Shown here: positions 8,549 through 16,498 of the stretch, one piece after another
Layout: each line of letters starts with the position of its first letter
Position numbering within the stretch: the first letter of the stretch is position 1
Origin: Frigidibacter oleivorans
Lineage (GTDB): Bacteria > Pseudomonadota > Alphaproteobacteria > Rhodobacterales > Rhodobacteraceae
NCBI RefSeq assembly: GCF_003993775.1
Contig: NZ_RJRZ01000001.1
Location: forward strand, 496,001-560,000
Reading direction: 5' to 3'
Length of the DNA: 64,000 nt
Made by a program: the position numbers and the translations under genes
The notes under the pieces: model-generated
Told to the model about the DNA's origin: nothing
Databases searched by the model: none
What the model saw: the letters and a program-made list of their open reading frames with translations, nothing else

Positions 8549-9262
8549 ATGACCGATGCCGCGCCCGATCTGTCCGCCTTCCCGATCACCGCGAAATGGC
8601 CGCCGCGCGACCCGCGTGCGATCCAGCTCTATTCCCTGCCCACGCCGAACGGGGTCAAGGTCTCGGTCGCGCTGGAAGAGATGGGACTGCCCTACGATGC
8701 GCATCTTGTGTCGTTCCAGACGAACGACCAGATGAGCCCCGAGTTCCTTTCCCTCAATCCGAACAACAAGATCCCCGCGATCATCGACCCCGAGGGGCCT
8801 GACGGGCGGCCGCTGCCGCTGTTCGAAAGCGGGGCGATCCTGATCTGGCTGGCGGAGAAGACCGGAACCTTCCTGCCCGCCGGCGCCGCCCGCTATGAAT
8901 GCCTGCAATGGCTGATGTTCCAGATGGGCGGCATCGGCCCGATGTTCGGGCAGTTCGGCTTCTTCCACGCCTTCGCGGGGAAGGAGATCGAGGATACCCG
9001 CCCGAAGGCGCGCTATGCCGACGAGGCCCGCCGGCTGCTGGGGGTGCTGGACCGGCGCCTGCAGGGGCGCGACTGGGTGATGGGCGGCGACTATACCATC
9101 GCCGACATGGCGATCGCGCCCTGGCTGCGCGCGATGCGCGAGACCTACAAGGGCGCCGAACTGGTGGGCTGGGACGATCTGGCGAATGTGCCGGCCTATC
9201 TGGACCGGTTCCTTGCCCGCCCGGCAGTGCAGCGCGGGCTGAACCAGCCGCCCCGGCCCTGA
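8549..9262 (+). CDS. Glutathione S-transferase, YfcG/YghU-like
   Basis: A 237-residue GST. The thioredoxin-like N-terminal domain begins after ~25 residues (IQLYSLPTPNGVKVSVALEEMGLPY), and the glutathione-binding loop NNKIPAIIDP and FESGAILIWLAEKTG are both present. The C-terminal helical domain contains DYTIADMAIAPWL, the GST N-capping box. The TPNG motif is that of the YfcG/YghU (nu-class) disulfide-bond oxidoreductases, which use two glutathiones instead of a catalytic Ser/Cys. An ATG start with GAGGAG upstream. Divergent from mscL. Confidence 0.88.
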   Translation: MTDAAPDLSAFPITAKWPPRDPRAIQLYSLPTPNGVKVSVALEEMGLPYDAHLVSFQTNDQMSPEFLSLNPNNKIPAIIDPEGPDGRPLPLFESGAILIWLAEKTGTFLPAGAARYECLQWLMFQMGGIGPMFGQFGFFHAFAGKEIEDTRPKARYADEARRLLGVLDRRLQGRDWVMGGDYTIADMAIAPWLRAMRETYKGAELVGWDDLANVPAYLDRFLARPAVQRGLNQPPRP

Positions 9263-9266
9263 CGCC

Positions 9267-11306
9267 CTACCAGCGGATGCCGAAGCGCAGCGCGTCGTAG
9301 ATCGCGGCGTGGATGTTGCGCGACTGGACCGCATCCCCGATCCGGTAGAGCGTAAAGCGCGCCGCCGGGTCGGCCTCGGGGAAGACCGGCCCCGCCCCAC
9401 CGGTCAGCGCGGGATAGTCCACCGCGCCGCGATTGCGGCTGAGCGGCTTCAGCGCCCGGTACAGCTCGTCCATCGGCCGGGTGCCATGATCCACCACCAC
9501 GGCATCAACCTGCCGTTCCTCGACCGCACCGGGGGCGAAGTCCGACCCCAGCACCACCGCAAAGCCGTTCCCCGACCGCCGGATCGTCCGCAGCCGCCAG
9601 GCGGGCGTCAACCGCGCCCCCGCCCGGTGCAGCGCCGCGAGGTAGGGCACCACGTTCATGCCGCCGATATCGGGCGAGATCATGCGTTCCGGGGCGACAT
9701 ATTCGACCTCGGCCCCGTTGCGGGCCAGCACCTCGGCCGCGCCGATCCCGGCATGGGCGGCGCCGTCGTCATAGACCAGCACCCGGCCCGCCGGCCGGGC
9801 ATCGCCCGCGATCACGTCCCAGGAGGTCAGCGCCAGATCCGCGCCCTCGGCCTCGGGCGGTTGCGGCAGGCCGCCGGTCGCGATCACCACCATCTCGGGG
9901 TCCAGCGCCAGCACGTCGTCGGCATCGGCATAGCTGTTGCAGCGCAGATCGACACCCAGCCGGTCCAGTTCCGCCAGCCGCCAGTCGATCAGCCCCCACA
10001 TCTCGCGCCGCCGGGGATGGCGGACCAGCAGCCCGACCTGCCCGCCCGGCTGCGGCGCGGCCTCGAGCAGCGTCACCCGGTGGCCGCGTTCGGCCGCCAC
10101 GCGCGCCGCCTCCAGCCCGCCGGGACCGGCGCCGACGATCACCGCGCGGCCCGGCCTGTCGGCAGGCGGGATGACATGGGGCATCGACGCCTCGCGCCCC
10201 GTCGCCGCATTGTGGATGCAGAGCGCGCCGCCGCCCTCGTAGATCCGGTCGAGGCAATAGGTCGCCCCCACGCAGGGGCGGATGCGATCCTCCAGCCCCG
10301 CCGCGATCTTCCGCACGATATGCGGGTCGGCGATATGGGCGCGGGTCAGCCCCACCATGTCGAGCTTGCCCGAGGCCACGGCATGGCGCGCCGTCGCCAC
10401 GTCGGGGATGCGCGCGGCGTGGAACATCGCGATGCCGGTGGCCGCCCGGACCTCGCCCGCGAAGTCCAGATGCGGCGCGCTGGCCATGCCCTGGATCGGG
10501 ATCACATTGGTCAGCGCGGCATCGCTGTCGATATGGCCGCGGATCAGGTTGATGAAGTCGAACTTGCCGCTGGCGGCGATGCGGCGCGCGATCTCCACCC
10601 CCTCGTCGCGGGTGAGGCCGTTCTCCATCTGCTCGTCGGCGACCATGCGGATGCCGACGATGAAGTCGGGGCCCACCGCGCCCCGCACCGCGTCGATCAC
10701 CGCCCAGGTAAAGCGCAGCCGGTTGTCGAGACTGCCGCCCCAGTCGTCTTCGCGCCGGTTGGTGGCGGGCGACCAGAAGCTGTCCATCAGGTGGCCGTAG
10801 GATTCGAACTCGATCCCGTCCAGCCCCGCCGCCTGCATCCGCTGCGCCGCCGCCGCGTAGTCGGCGACGATGCGGTCGATGTCCCAGTCCTCGATCTCTT
10901 TCGGAAAGGCGCGATGCGCCGCCTCGCGCACCGGGCTGGCCGAGACGACGGGCAGCCAGTCGGCCCGGTTCCAGCCGGTGCGGCGGCCCAGATGGGTGAT
11001 CTGGATCATCACCGCGCAGTCGTGTTCGTGGCAATCCTCGGCCAATCGCGCCAGCCATGGCACGATCTCGTCGCGGTAGGCATGCAGGTTGCCGAAGGCC
11101 TCGGGGCTGTCGGGGCTGACGATGGCCGACCCCGCCGTCATCGTCAGCGCGATCCCGCCCCGCGCCTTTTCCCGGTGATAGAGCCGGTAGCGGTCCTTCG
11201 GCAGCCCGTCCTCGGAATAGGCGGGTTCATGCGCGGTCGACATAATCCGGTTCTTCAGGGTCAGGTGCTTCAGCCGGTAGGGCTGAAGAAGCGGATCGTT
11301 CTGCAT
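9267..11306 (-). CDS. FMN/Fe-S/FAD oxidoreductase of the trimethylamine dehydrogenase / 2,4-dienoyl-CoA reductase family
   Basis: A 679-residue protein. Residues ~1-370 form an old-yellow-enzyme TIM barrel (LKNRIMSTAHEP, ITHLGRRTGWN, FINLIRGHID). A cysteine-containing linker follows (~375-400), then two Rossmann domains, with AVIVGAGPGGLEAARVAAERGH binding FAD/ADP. The closest named families are amine demethylating enzymes (TMA dehydrogenase, N-methylproline demethylase-like). The cluster motif is unusual: C-x2-A-x2-C-x11-C, where TMA dehydrogenase has a Cys in place of Ala. Start: ATG 11306 with AGAGGAG eight bases upstream; the longer upstream frame has no support. Substrate unknown. Confidence 0.85.
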   Translation of the reverse strand: MQNDPLLQPYRLKHLTLKNRIMSTAHEPAYSEDGLPKDRYRLYHREKARGGIALTMTAGSAIVSPDSPEAFGNLHAYRDEIVPWLARLAEDCHEHDCAVMIQITHLGRRTGWNRADWLPVVSASPVREAAHRAFPKEIEDWDIDRIVADYAAAAQRMQAAGLDGIEFESYGHLMDSFWSPATNRREDDWGGSLDNRLRFTWAVIDAVRGAVGPDFIVGIRMVADEQMENGLTRDEGVEIARRIAASGKFDFINLIRGHIDSDAALTNVIPIQGMASAPHLDFAGEVRAATGIAMFHAARIPDVATARHAVASGKLDMVGLTRAHIADPHIVRKIAAGLEDRIRPCVGATYCLDRIYEGGGALCIHNAATGREASMPHVIPPADRPGRAVIVGAGPGGLEAARVAAERGHRVTLLEAAPQPGGQVGLLVRHPRRREMWGLIDWRLAELDRLGVDLRCNSYADADDVLALDPEMVVIATGGLPQPPEAEGADLALTSWDVIAGDARPAGRVLVYDDGAAHAGIGAAEVLARNGAEVEYVAPERMISPDIGGMNVVPYLAALHRAGARLTPAWRLRTIRRSGNGFAVVLGSDFAPGAVEERQVDAVVVDHGTRPMDELYRALKPLSRNRGAVDYPALTGGAGPVFPEADPAARFTLYRIGDAVQSRNIHAAIYDALRFGIRW

Positions 11307-11403
11307 CGGCTGGCTCCTCTGGCTGCCCCATGCTGCGGCGCGGGCGCGGCGGGCTCTGGTCCAGAAGCGACAGTCCGGGTCGGGTCCCGCCGCGGCGGCG
11401 GGG

Positions 11404-11694
11404 TCAGCCGAAGACGCGGGACAGGTCGCGGGCGCCATGCAGCACCCGCACCACGCGCACCTCGTCTTCGGTGCAGAGGAAGAAGATCATGTAACGCCCG
11501 TGCCGCGCCGACCGCAGCCCCGCGACAAGATCATCGCGGGCGGGAAAGCTGGCCGGGCGGGCGGCGGCCTCGGCCATCCGGGACTGCAGCTCGGCAAGGA
11601 AGGACACGGCGCGCGCGGGGCTGTCCTGCGCAATGAAGTCGCCGATCTCGATCAGATCGTCGCGCGCCGCCGGCAGGATGACGAGGCGCGGCAA
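11404..11694 (-). CDS. parE: RelE/ParE-family toxin
   Basis: A 96-residue toxin of the ParE/RelE superfamily. It opens with PRLVILPAARDDLIEIGDFIAQDSPARA (the helix that packs on the sheet) and ends with RYMIFFLCTEDEVRVVRVLHGARDL, the family's conserved C-terminal strands. ParE members inhibit DNA gyrase. It starts at TTG two bases after the antitoxin stop with almost no ribosome site of its own, so translation is probably coupled to the antitoxin and kept low. Whether it is ParE-like or RelE-like in target cannot be decided here. Confidence 0.85.
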   Translation of the reverse strand: MPRLVILPAARDDLIEIGDFIAQDSPARAVSFLAELQSRMAEAAARPASFPARDDLVAGLRSARHGRYMIFFLCTEDEVRVVRVLHGARDLSRVFG

Positions 11695-11696
11695 GA

Positions 11697-11960
11697 TCAG
11701 GCCGTCTTGTCGTAGCGGGCGCGCAGTTCCGCGAAGACCTGCTCCGCAGGAATCGCCGGCCCGCTGTCCAGTCCGGCCCTGATCGCCGCGCGCAGCGTTT
11801 CCAGCTCTTGCCGCTCGGCGTCGCGCCGGCGGGTCCAGTCGCGCAGCGCCTCGCGCACCACTTCGGAGGTGGAGGCATATTCGCCCCCCGCGACCGTCTG
11901 GCGCAGCCGTTCGGCCAGTTCCACCGGCATCGTGATCGTCATGCGTTCGACTGCGGGCAT
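11697..11960 (-). CDS. parD: ParD/CopG-family antitoxin
   Basis: An 87-residue antitoxin with an N-terminal ribbon-helix-helix (MPAVERMTITMPVELAERL... STSEVVREALRDW) that binds DNA as a dimer, and a C-terminal tail that wraps the toxin. Antitoxin-first order is typical for parDE. ATG 11960 has a perfect AAGGAGGTG ribosome site; the longer upstream frame overlaps the promoter and is discarded. Its operator is probably the ATCATA-N2-TATGAT inverted repeat just upstream, so the module should be autoregulated. Confidence 0.87.
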   Translation of the reverse strand: MPAVERMTITMPVELAERLRQTVAGGEYASTSEVVREALRDWTRRRDAERQELETLRAAIRAGLDSGPAIPAEQVFAELRARYDKTA

Positions 11961-11981
11961 TGGGACACCTCCTTTCCGCTC

Positions 11982-12009
11982 AGCATACTTGATCATACCT
12001 ATGATGCAA
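11982..12009 (-). promoter_or_regulatory. parDE promoter with overlapping operator
   Basis: Minus strand: TTGCAT (12004-12009), 16 bases, TATGCT (11982-11987). Inside the spacer lies the inverted repeat ATCATA-CC-TATGAT (11992-12005), and CATACTT/CATACCT form a direct repeat beside it. A ribbon-helix-helix protein bound here would occlude RNA polymerase. Confidence 0.6.
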
Positions 12010-12018
12010 CGGACGGGC

Positions 12019-12047
12019 TGGAACCCGTGCCCCGCCGGGTCTATAGG
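12019..12047 (+). promoter_or_regulatory. Candidate promoter of the RsmC-like gene
   Basis: TGGAAC (12019-12024), 17 bases, TATAGG (12042-12047), 25 bases before the ATG. The same TATAGG hexamer and 17-base spacing occur at rpsU, which raises confidence slightly. It is divergent from the parDE promoter. Confidence 0.35.
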
Positions 12048-12072
12048 GGCGGATCGGAAACCGGAGGCCGCG

Positions 12073-13116
12073 ATGAGAGAGACGAGGCTGGCCACCGCGC
12101 TGTCGGCCGAACCGCTGCCCTCGGAGGGCACGGTGCTGGTGCTGGGCGCGGCGGGGGATGCCGACCTGGCCGGGATGCCGGCAGACCGGCTGCGCGTGGT
12201 GCAGGGCTTCCGCCCCGATCACGATGCGCTGGCGGCGCGGGGGCTGCGCGTGATGCCCGAGCCGGAGGGGCAGGACCATGCCGCCGCCGTGGTCTTCCTG
12301 CCGCGATCCCGCGCGGAGGGCCGCGACCGGGTGGCGCAGGCGATGGCCCGTTGCCGCCCCGGCGCCCCGGTCTGGATCGACGGGCAGAAGACCGACGGAA
12401 TCGACACGATGCTGCGCGACCTGCGGGCGCGGCTGCCGGTCCCGGACCCGCTGGCGCAGGCGCATGGCAAATGCGTCCGCATCGCGGCCGATCCAGCGGC
12501 GCTGGCGGACTGGCAGGCGGACGACCTGATCCCCGCGCCGGGTTTCGTCACCCGGCCCGGCGTCTTTTCCGCCGAGGCGGTCGATGCCGGTTCGGCGCTG
12601 CTGGCCGGCGCGCTGCCGGTGGAGATGAAGGGCCGCGTCGTCGATCTGGGTGCGGGCTGGGGCTGGCTCGCGGCGCAGGTGCTGGCCCGGCCCGGGGTGA
12701 CGCAGCTCGACCTGATCGAGGCCGATCACACGGCGCTGGCCTGCGCCCGGTCCAACATCGACGACCCGCGCGCGGCCTTCCACTGGGCCGATGCGACAAG
12801 GCTGACGGCGGGCGAGCCCTATCAGGCGGTGGTCTGCAACCCGCCCTTCCACACGGGCCGCGCCACAGACCCGACGCTGGGGCAGGCCTTCATCGCCGCC
12901 GCCGCGCGCATCCTGTCCGGCTCGGGCACGCTGTGGCTGGTGGCGAACCGGCAGCTGCCCTACGAGGCGGCGCTGGCCGCCAGCTTTCGCGAGGTGGAGC
13001 CCCTCGCCGTTTCGGGCGGGTTCAAGCTGTTCCGCGCCGCGCAACCGCAATCGCGCCGGCCCCGGCCTGCCGCCCCTGCCGCGCCGCAGCGCGCGACCAG
13101 TCGCGGCCGGCGCTGA
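12073..13116 (+). CDS. Class I SAM-dependent methyltransferase, RsmC-like
   Basis: A 347-residue protein with the two-domain layout of RsmC/RlmG. A degenerate N-terminal MTase-like half is followed by the catalytic half, where VVDLGAGWGWLAA is SAM motif I and VVCNPPFHTG is the NPPF catalytic loop of N2-guanine methyltransferases. RsmC makes m2G1207 in 16S rRNA. The last ~25 residues (after FKLFRAA) are a Pro/Ala/Arg-rich basic tail beyond the usual family end, perhaps an RNA-binding extension. ATG start with GGAGG upstream. The following SDR gene is 55 bases downstream. Confidence 0.8.
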   Translation: MRETRLATALSAEPLPSEGTVLVLGAAGDADLAGMPADRLRVVQGFRPDHDALAARGLRVMPEPEGQDHAAAVVFLPRSRAEGRDRVAQAMARCRPGAPVWIDGQKTDGIDTMLRDLRARLPVPDPLAQAHGKCVRIAADPAALADWQADDLIPAPGFVTRPGVFSAEAVDAGSALLAGALPVEMKGRVVDLGAGWGWLAAQVLARPGVTQLDLIEADHTALACARSNIDDPRAAFHWADATRLTAGEPYQAVVCNPPFHTGRATDPTLGQAFIAAAARILSGSGTLWLVANRQLPYEAALAASFREVEPLAVSGGFKLFRAAQPQSRRPRPAAPAAPQRATSRGRR

Positions 13117-13171
13117 AATCCGCTATGCTGTCCGCGACAGGCCGCGGGGGGCCGATCACAGACGGGACTTC

Positions 13172-13996
13172 ATGACCTATTCCATCTCTGGCAAGACTGC
13201 CATCGTCACCGGCGCCGCGCATGGCATCGGGCTGGCGGTCGCACGCCATTTCGTCGAACGCGGCGCCAATGTCATGTTCGCCGACATCGACGAGGACAAG
13301 CTCGAGGCCGAGATCGGCGATCAGGCGCGGGCCGAGGGGCCGGTGCGGCTGTTCACCGGCGACTTGTGCCAGAAGCTGAGCGTGGCGAACCTCGTGTCGG
13401 CCACGGTCGATGCCTTCGACCGGATCGACATCCTGGTGAATGCCAGCCGGCAGATCGCGCTGTCCAATCCGTTGTGCCCGGAAGAGACGCCCATCGACGA
13501 CATGCTGCGGCAGAACGTGCTGGGCGGGCTGAAGCTGACGCAGGCGGTGGCCAAGCGCATGGTGGCGCAGGCCGAACGCGACCGCGAGGCGGGCGAGCTG
13601 CCGGCGGCAGGGATCGGGTCCATCGTCAACCTGTCCACGGTGGCGGGGCAGTGCACGCAGCCGGAATTCCTGGCCTATTCCATCGCCATGGCGGCGCTGG
13701 ATCAGGCGACGCGGTCGCTGGCCGTGGCCTATGCCCCCCACCGGATCCGCGTGAACGGCGTGGCCTTCGGCAGCGTGATGAGCATGAGCCTGCAGGCCGG
13801 CTTGCGCGACCATCCGGGCTGGCGCGAACGCATCGTCGAGGCGACGCCCCTCGGCCGGATCGCCCCGGCCAACGAACTGGCCGAGGCGGTGCAGTTCCTC
13901 GCCTCGGGCGCGGCGGGTTTCGTCACCGGGCAGATCCTGACCGTGGATGGCGGGCGCACGCTGCTGGACCCGGTGCGGGGCGCGCCCCTGCTGTAG
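13172..13996 (+). CDS. SDR-family oxidoreductase lacking the catalytic Lys
   Basis: A 274-residue classical short-chain dehydrogenase. It has a TGAAHGIG nucleotide-binding loop, an Asp in FADIDED that favours NAD, N in RQNVLGG, S in NLSTVAG and Y in AYSIAM. The Lys of YxxxK is replaced by Met (codon ATG at 13688-13690). In SDRs that Lys lowers the Tyr pKa and holds the nicotinamide ribose, so normal catalysis is doubtful. The C-terminal FVTGQILTVDGG is intact. ATG start. It converges on the lipoprotein pair, 11 bases between stops. Substrate unknown. Confidence 0.85.
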   Translation: MTYSISGKTAIVTGAAHGIGLAVARHFVERGANVMFADIDEDKLEAEIGDQARAEGPVRLFTGDLCQKLSVANLVSATVDAFDRIDILVNASRQIALSNPLCPEETPIDDMLRQNVLGGLKLTQAVAKRMVAQAERDREAGELPAAGIGSIVNLSTVAGQCTQPEFLAYSIAMAALDQATRSLAVAYAPHRIRVNGVAFGSVMSMSLQAGLRDHPGWRERIVEATPLGRIAPANELAEAVQFLASGAAGFVTGQILTVDGGRTLLDPVRGAPLL

Positions 13997-14007
13997 GCGG
14001 CCGAGCG

Positions 14008-14415
14008 TCAGCTTTCGGGATATTGCGCCTTGCAGGCCTCGATCTGCCGGGCGGCCTCGCGGTTCAGCTCGCGCTGCTTGACCAGCATCGAGTCGAGCTT
14101 GCGCTGTTCGGCGGCAAGGTCGATCGACACCGGCCGGCGGCGGGTGTCGACATAGTCTTCCATGCACATGTAGGGGCGGTTCACCAGCTTGCCGTCGCTG
14201 GTCTTCACGGTGGTGTAGCAGGTCTCCCACCGCGACAGGCGGACGGTGTATTCCTCATAGGCATAGCCGCGCGCGACATTCGCCCGGGTGTCCTCGATCA
14301 GGTCGTTCAGCACCCGCAGGTCGCGGGTCGCGCGGCCGATGCACTGTTCCTGCGGCGTGCCACAGGCGGCCAGCGCCAGCAGGACCACGCCCATCCCGAT
14401 CCGACCCGTGCCCAT
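14008..14415 (-). CDS. Small lipoprotein, paralogue of the upstream gene
   Basis: A 135-residue predicted lipoprotein. A short hydrophobic signal ends in the lipobox LALAAC (Cys ~18). The mature part has a Cys pair near CIGRATRDLRVLNDLIEDTRAN, then RGYAYEEY, a CYTT.../YMCMEDY region, and a charged C-terminal helix. It shares the order R-x-L-x-x-L-x-x-L-I-x-D-x-R...RGYA...DL-x-x-E-x-x-x-L with the neighbour. GTG 14421 would overlap that gene's stop, but ATG 14415 has an ideal GGGAGGTGACG site. Function unknown; probably anchored in the inner leaflet of the outer membrane. Confidence 0.7.
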   Translation of the reverse strand: MGTGRIGMGVVLLALAACGTPQEQCIGRATRDLRVLNDLIEDTRANVARGYAYEEYTVRLSRWETCYTTVKTSDGKLVNRPYMCMEDYVDTRRRPVSIDLAAEQRKLDSMLVKQRELNREAARQIEACKAQYPES

Positions 14416-14417
14416 CG

Positions 14418-14843
14418 TCACCTCCCTGCCGTGCCCACCGCACCCTGCGCAGAGGCGCAGGCGATGGCCTCTTCCTGTGCGCGGGCGGCGGCCGCCACGC
14501 GCTGCGCCTCCATCTGTTTCAGCCGGGCGCGCTCCGCGTCAAGGTCCACCGCGACCGGGCCGCTGCGGCGATAGCCGCCATCGCCGGTGCAGAAGCTGAT
14601 GCCTACATTGTCGGACCCGCTGCCGAGGCAGACATTGACGCTGGCATTGCCCGACCGGCCGGCGGGTCCGATGGCATAGCCGCGGTCGAGCGTGGCGCGG
14701 CTGTCGGCGATCAGCCCGTCCAGCGTCTGCAGATCGCGCGCGGCGGTCCCCCGGCAGGCGGCGGGCTGCTGGACGCAACCGGCCGCCAGCGCGACCAGCA
14801 GCAGCGGCATGAGGGGCGACGGCGGGAGGGGCAAGAGGGGCAT
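14418..14843 (-). CDS. Small lipoprotein, first of a tandem paralogous pair
   Basis: A 141-residue predicted lipoprotein with a Leu/Pro-rich signal and the lipobox VALAAGC. The mature region begins with further cysteines, then TAARDLQTLDGLIADSRATLDRGYAI, a Gly/Ser/Asn-rich middle with two cysteines, and a C-terminal charged helix (DLDAERARLKQMEAQRVAAAARAQEE), possibly coiled-coil. It is homologous to the next gene in arrangement and sequence pattern, so a local duplication is likely. ATG 14843 with AAGGA upstream; ATG 14810 is an alternative. Function not recognised. Confidence 0.65.
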   Translation of the reverse strand: MPLLPLPPSPLMPLLLVALAAGCVQQPAACRGTAARDLQTLDGLIADSRATLDRGYAIGPAGRSGNASVNVCLGSGSDNVGISFCTGDGGYRRSGPVAVDLDAERARLKQMEAQRVAAAARAQEEAIACASAQGAVGTAGR

Positions 14844-14970
14844 GGGCGGAATTCCTTGATCCCCGGCAATCTAACCCGCCACAGCAGCGTGGCAAATCAC
14901 GATGCGGGCCAAGCGGGGCATTGGCGCGGTGGCCCTGACGCGCTAGTGGGAACCAAGCAGGGGGAAGACA

Positions 14971-15870
14971 GTGACGCAAGGTTCCGATCCGTTCATCGAC
15001 CGCAAGGCGCGCGCCGCGCACTGGTTCCGGCAGCTGCGCGACCGCATCGTCGCCGCCTTCGAGGCGCTGGAGGATCGGCCGGGCAGTCCCGGCACCGACG
15101 GGCTGCCCCCCGGACGGTTCGAAGTGACGACGACCCTGCGCGCCCCCCGCGAGGGCGGCGATGCCGGCGGTGGGCTGATGAGCGTGATGCGCGGCGGCCG
15201 CCTGTTCGAGAAGGTGGGCGTCAACGTCTCGACCGTGCACGGGGAACTGGGCGAACGGGCGCAGCGGGCGATGGCCGCGCGCGGCGTGCCGGGGATGGCC
15301 GAGGATCCGCGGTTCTGGGCCTCGGGCATCAGCCTCGTTGCCCATATGCGCAACCCGCATGTGCCGGCGGTGCACATGAACACGCGGATGTTCTGGACGC
15401 CGCGGGCCTGGTGGTTCGGGGGCGGGTCCGACCTCAACCCCTGCCTCGACTACCCCGAGGATACCTCGCATTTCCACGCGGTGCTGGCCGCGGCCTGCGA
15501 CGGGCACGATGCCTCCTACTACGAACGGTTCAAGGCCTGGGCGGACGAGTATTTCTTCGTCCCGCACCGGGGCCGGGCACGCGGCGTGGGCGGCATCTTC
15601 TACGACGACCTCAACACCGGGGACTGGGAGGCGGATTTCGCCTTCACCCGCGCGGTGGGCGAGGCCTTCCTGCCTGCCTTCCTGCCGCTGGTGGAACGGC
15701 GCCGCGACATGCCCTGGACCGCGGCCGACCGCGAGGCGCAGCTGGTGCATCGCGGTCTTTATGCCGAATACAACCTCGTCTACGACCGGGGCACGAAATT
15801 CGGGCTGGAAAGCGGACATGACGCCAACGCGGTGCTGATGAGCCTGCCGCCGCTGGCGAAATGGGTGTGA
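14971..15870 (+). CDS. hemF: Oxygen-dependent coproporphyrinogen III oxidase
   Basis: A 299-residue enzyme that oxidatively decarboxylates coproporphyrinogen III to protoporphyrinogen IX in heme (and, if present, bacteriochlorophyll) synthesis, using O2. Family blocks are clear: NVSTVHGEL, WFGGGSDLNPCL, FVPHRGRARGVGGIFYDDLN and YNLVYDRGTKFGLESG. The length is normal. Start GTG with GGGGGAAGAC upstream. The LysE exporter begins four bases after its stop, so they may be cotranscribed. I found no convincing FNR box in the 127-base upstream gap. Confidence 0.95.
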   Translation: MTQGSDPFIDRKARAAHWFRQLRDRIVAAFEALEDRPGSPGTDGLPPGRFEVTTTLRAPREGGDAGGGLMSVMRGGRLFEKVGVNVSTVHGELGERAQRAMAARGVPGMAEDPRFWASGISLVAHMRNPHVPAVHMNTRMFWTPRAWWFGGGSDLNPCLDYPEDTSHFHAVLAAACDGHDASYYERFKAWADEYFFVPHRGRARGVGGIFYDDLNTGDWEADFAFTRAVGEAFLPAFLPLVERRRDMPWTAADREAQLVHRGLYAEYNLVYDRGTKFGLESGHDANAVLMSLPPLAKWV

Positions 15871-15874
15871 CGCG

Positions 15875-16495
15875 ATGCACGGGGCGGCGGTCGCCGGCTT
15901 CGCCCTCGCCGCGCTGATCGTCGAACTGACGCCCGGGCCGAACATGGCCTGGCTCGCCATCACCGCCGCGACCGAAGGCCGGCGCACCGGGCTTGCCGCC
16001 GTGGCGGGCGTCGCGCTCGGGCTGGCGCTGGTCGGGGTGGCGGCGGCGCTTGGCGCGGCGGCGCTGGTGCTGGCCAGCCCGGCGCTGTGGCAGGCGATGC
16101 GCTGGACCGGCGCCGCTTGGCTGCTGTGGCTGGCATGGGACGGCTGGCGGGCGGCGGGGGCGGCCGATGCCACGGTTCCGGCGCGCGCCCTGTCGCCCGG
16201 GCGGGCCTTTCGCCGGGGGCTGGCCACCAACCTGCTGAACCCCAAGGCCGCCGTGTTCTACCTTGCCGTCCTGCCGGGATTTCTGGCACAGGGGGCCGGG
16301 CCGCGGGCGGCGCTGGTCCTGACCGCCACCTATGTCGCGGTGGCGACGGCGGTCCATGCCGGGATCGTCCTGCTGGCCGGCACGGCGCGCCGCTGGCTGA
16401 CCGATCTCCGGCGCGAACGCCGCCTGCGCCGGGGCCTGAGCCTTGCGCTGGCGGGGGTGGCGGTATGGTTTGCGCTGACGACGGGACAGGAGTGA
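15875..16495 (+). CDS. LysE/RhtB-family amino-acid exporter
   Basis: A 206-residue inner-membrane protein with about six hydrophobic helices. The N-terminus FALAALIVELTPGPNMAWLAI carries the TPGPN family signature, and TNLLNPKAAVFYLAVLPGF is the second conserved block. RhtB/LysE members export amino acids or homoserine lactones; the specificity is not readable. It lies four bases after hemF and three before a small hypothetical gene, so the three likely form an operon, though no metabolic link to heme synthesis is obvious. Confidence 0.88.
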   Translation: MHGAAVAGFALAALIVELTPGPNMAWLAITAATEGRRTGLAAVAGVALGLALVGVAAALGAAALVLASPALWQAMRWTGAAWLLWLAWDGWRAAGAADATVPARALSPGRAFRRGLATNLLNPKAAVFYLAVLPGFLAQGAGPRAALVLTATYVAVATAVHAGIVLLAGTARRWLTDLRRERRLRRGLSLALAGVAVWFALTTGQE

Positions 16496-16498
16496 CCG

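Noticed and set aside
11386-11402. CCCGCCG/CGGCGGG hairpin after parE as a terminator
   Set aside because: No T-run follows on the minus strand, and the GC-only stem is common in this DNA.
11307-11438. N-terminal extension of the FMN/FAD oxidoreductase
   Set aside because: ATG 11306 has an AGAGGAG site and begins the family's conserved N-terminus; the extension overlaps the toxin gene end.
14852-14872. TTGAT...AATC block upstream of hemF as an FNR box
   Set aside because: Spacing is wrong for TTGAT-N4-ATCAA, and it lies about 100 bases before hemF at the start of the divergent lipoprotein gene.
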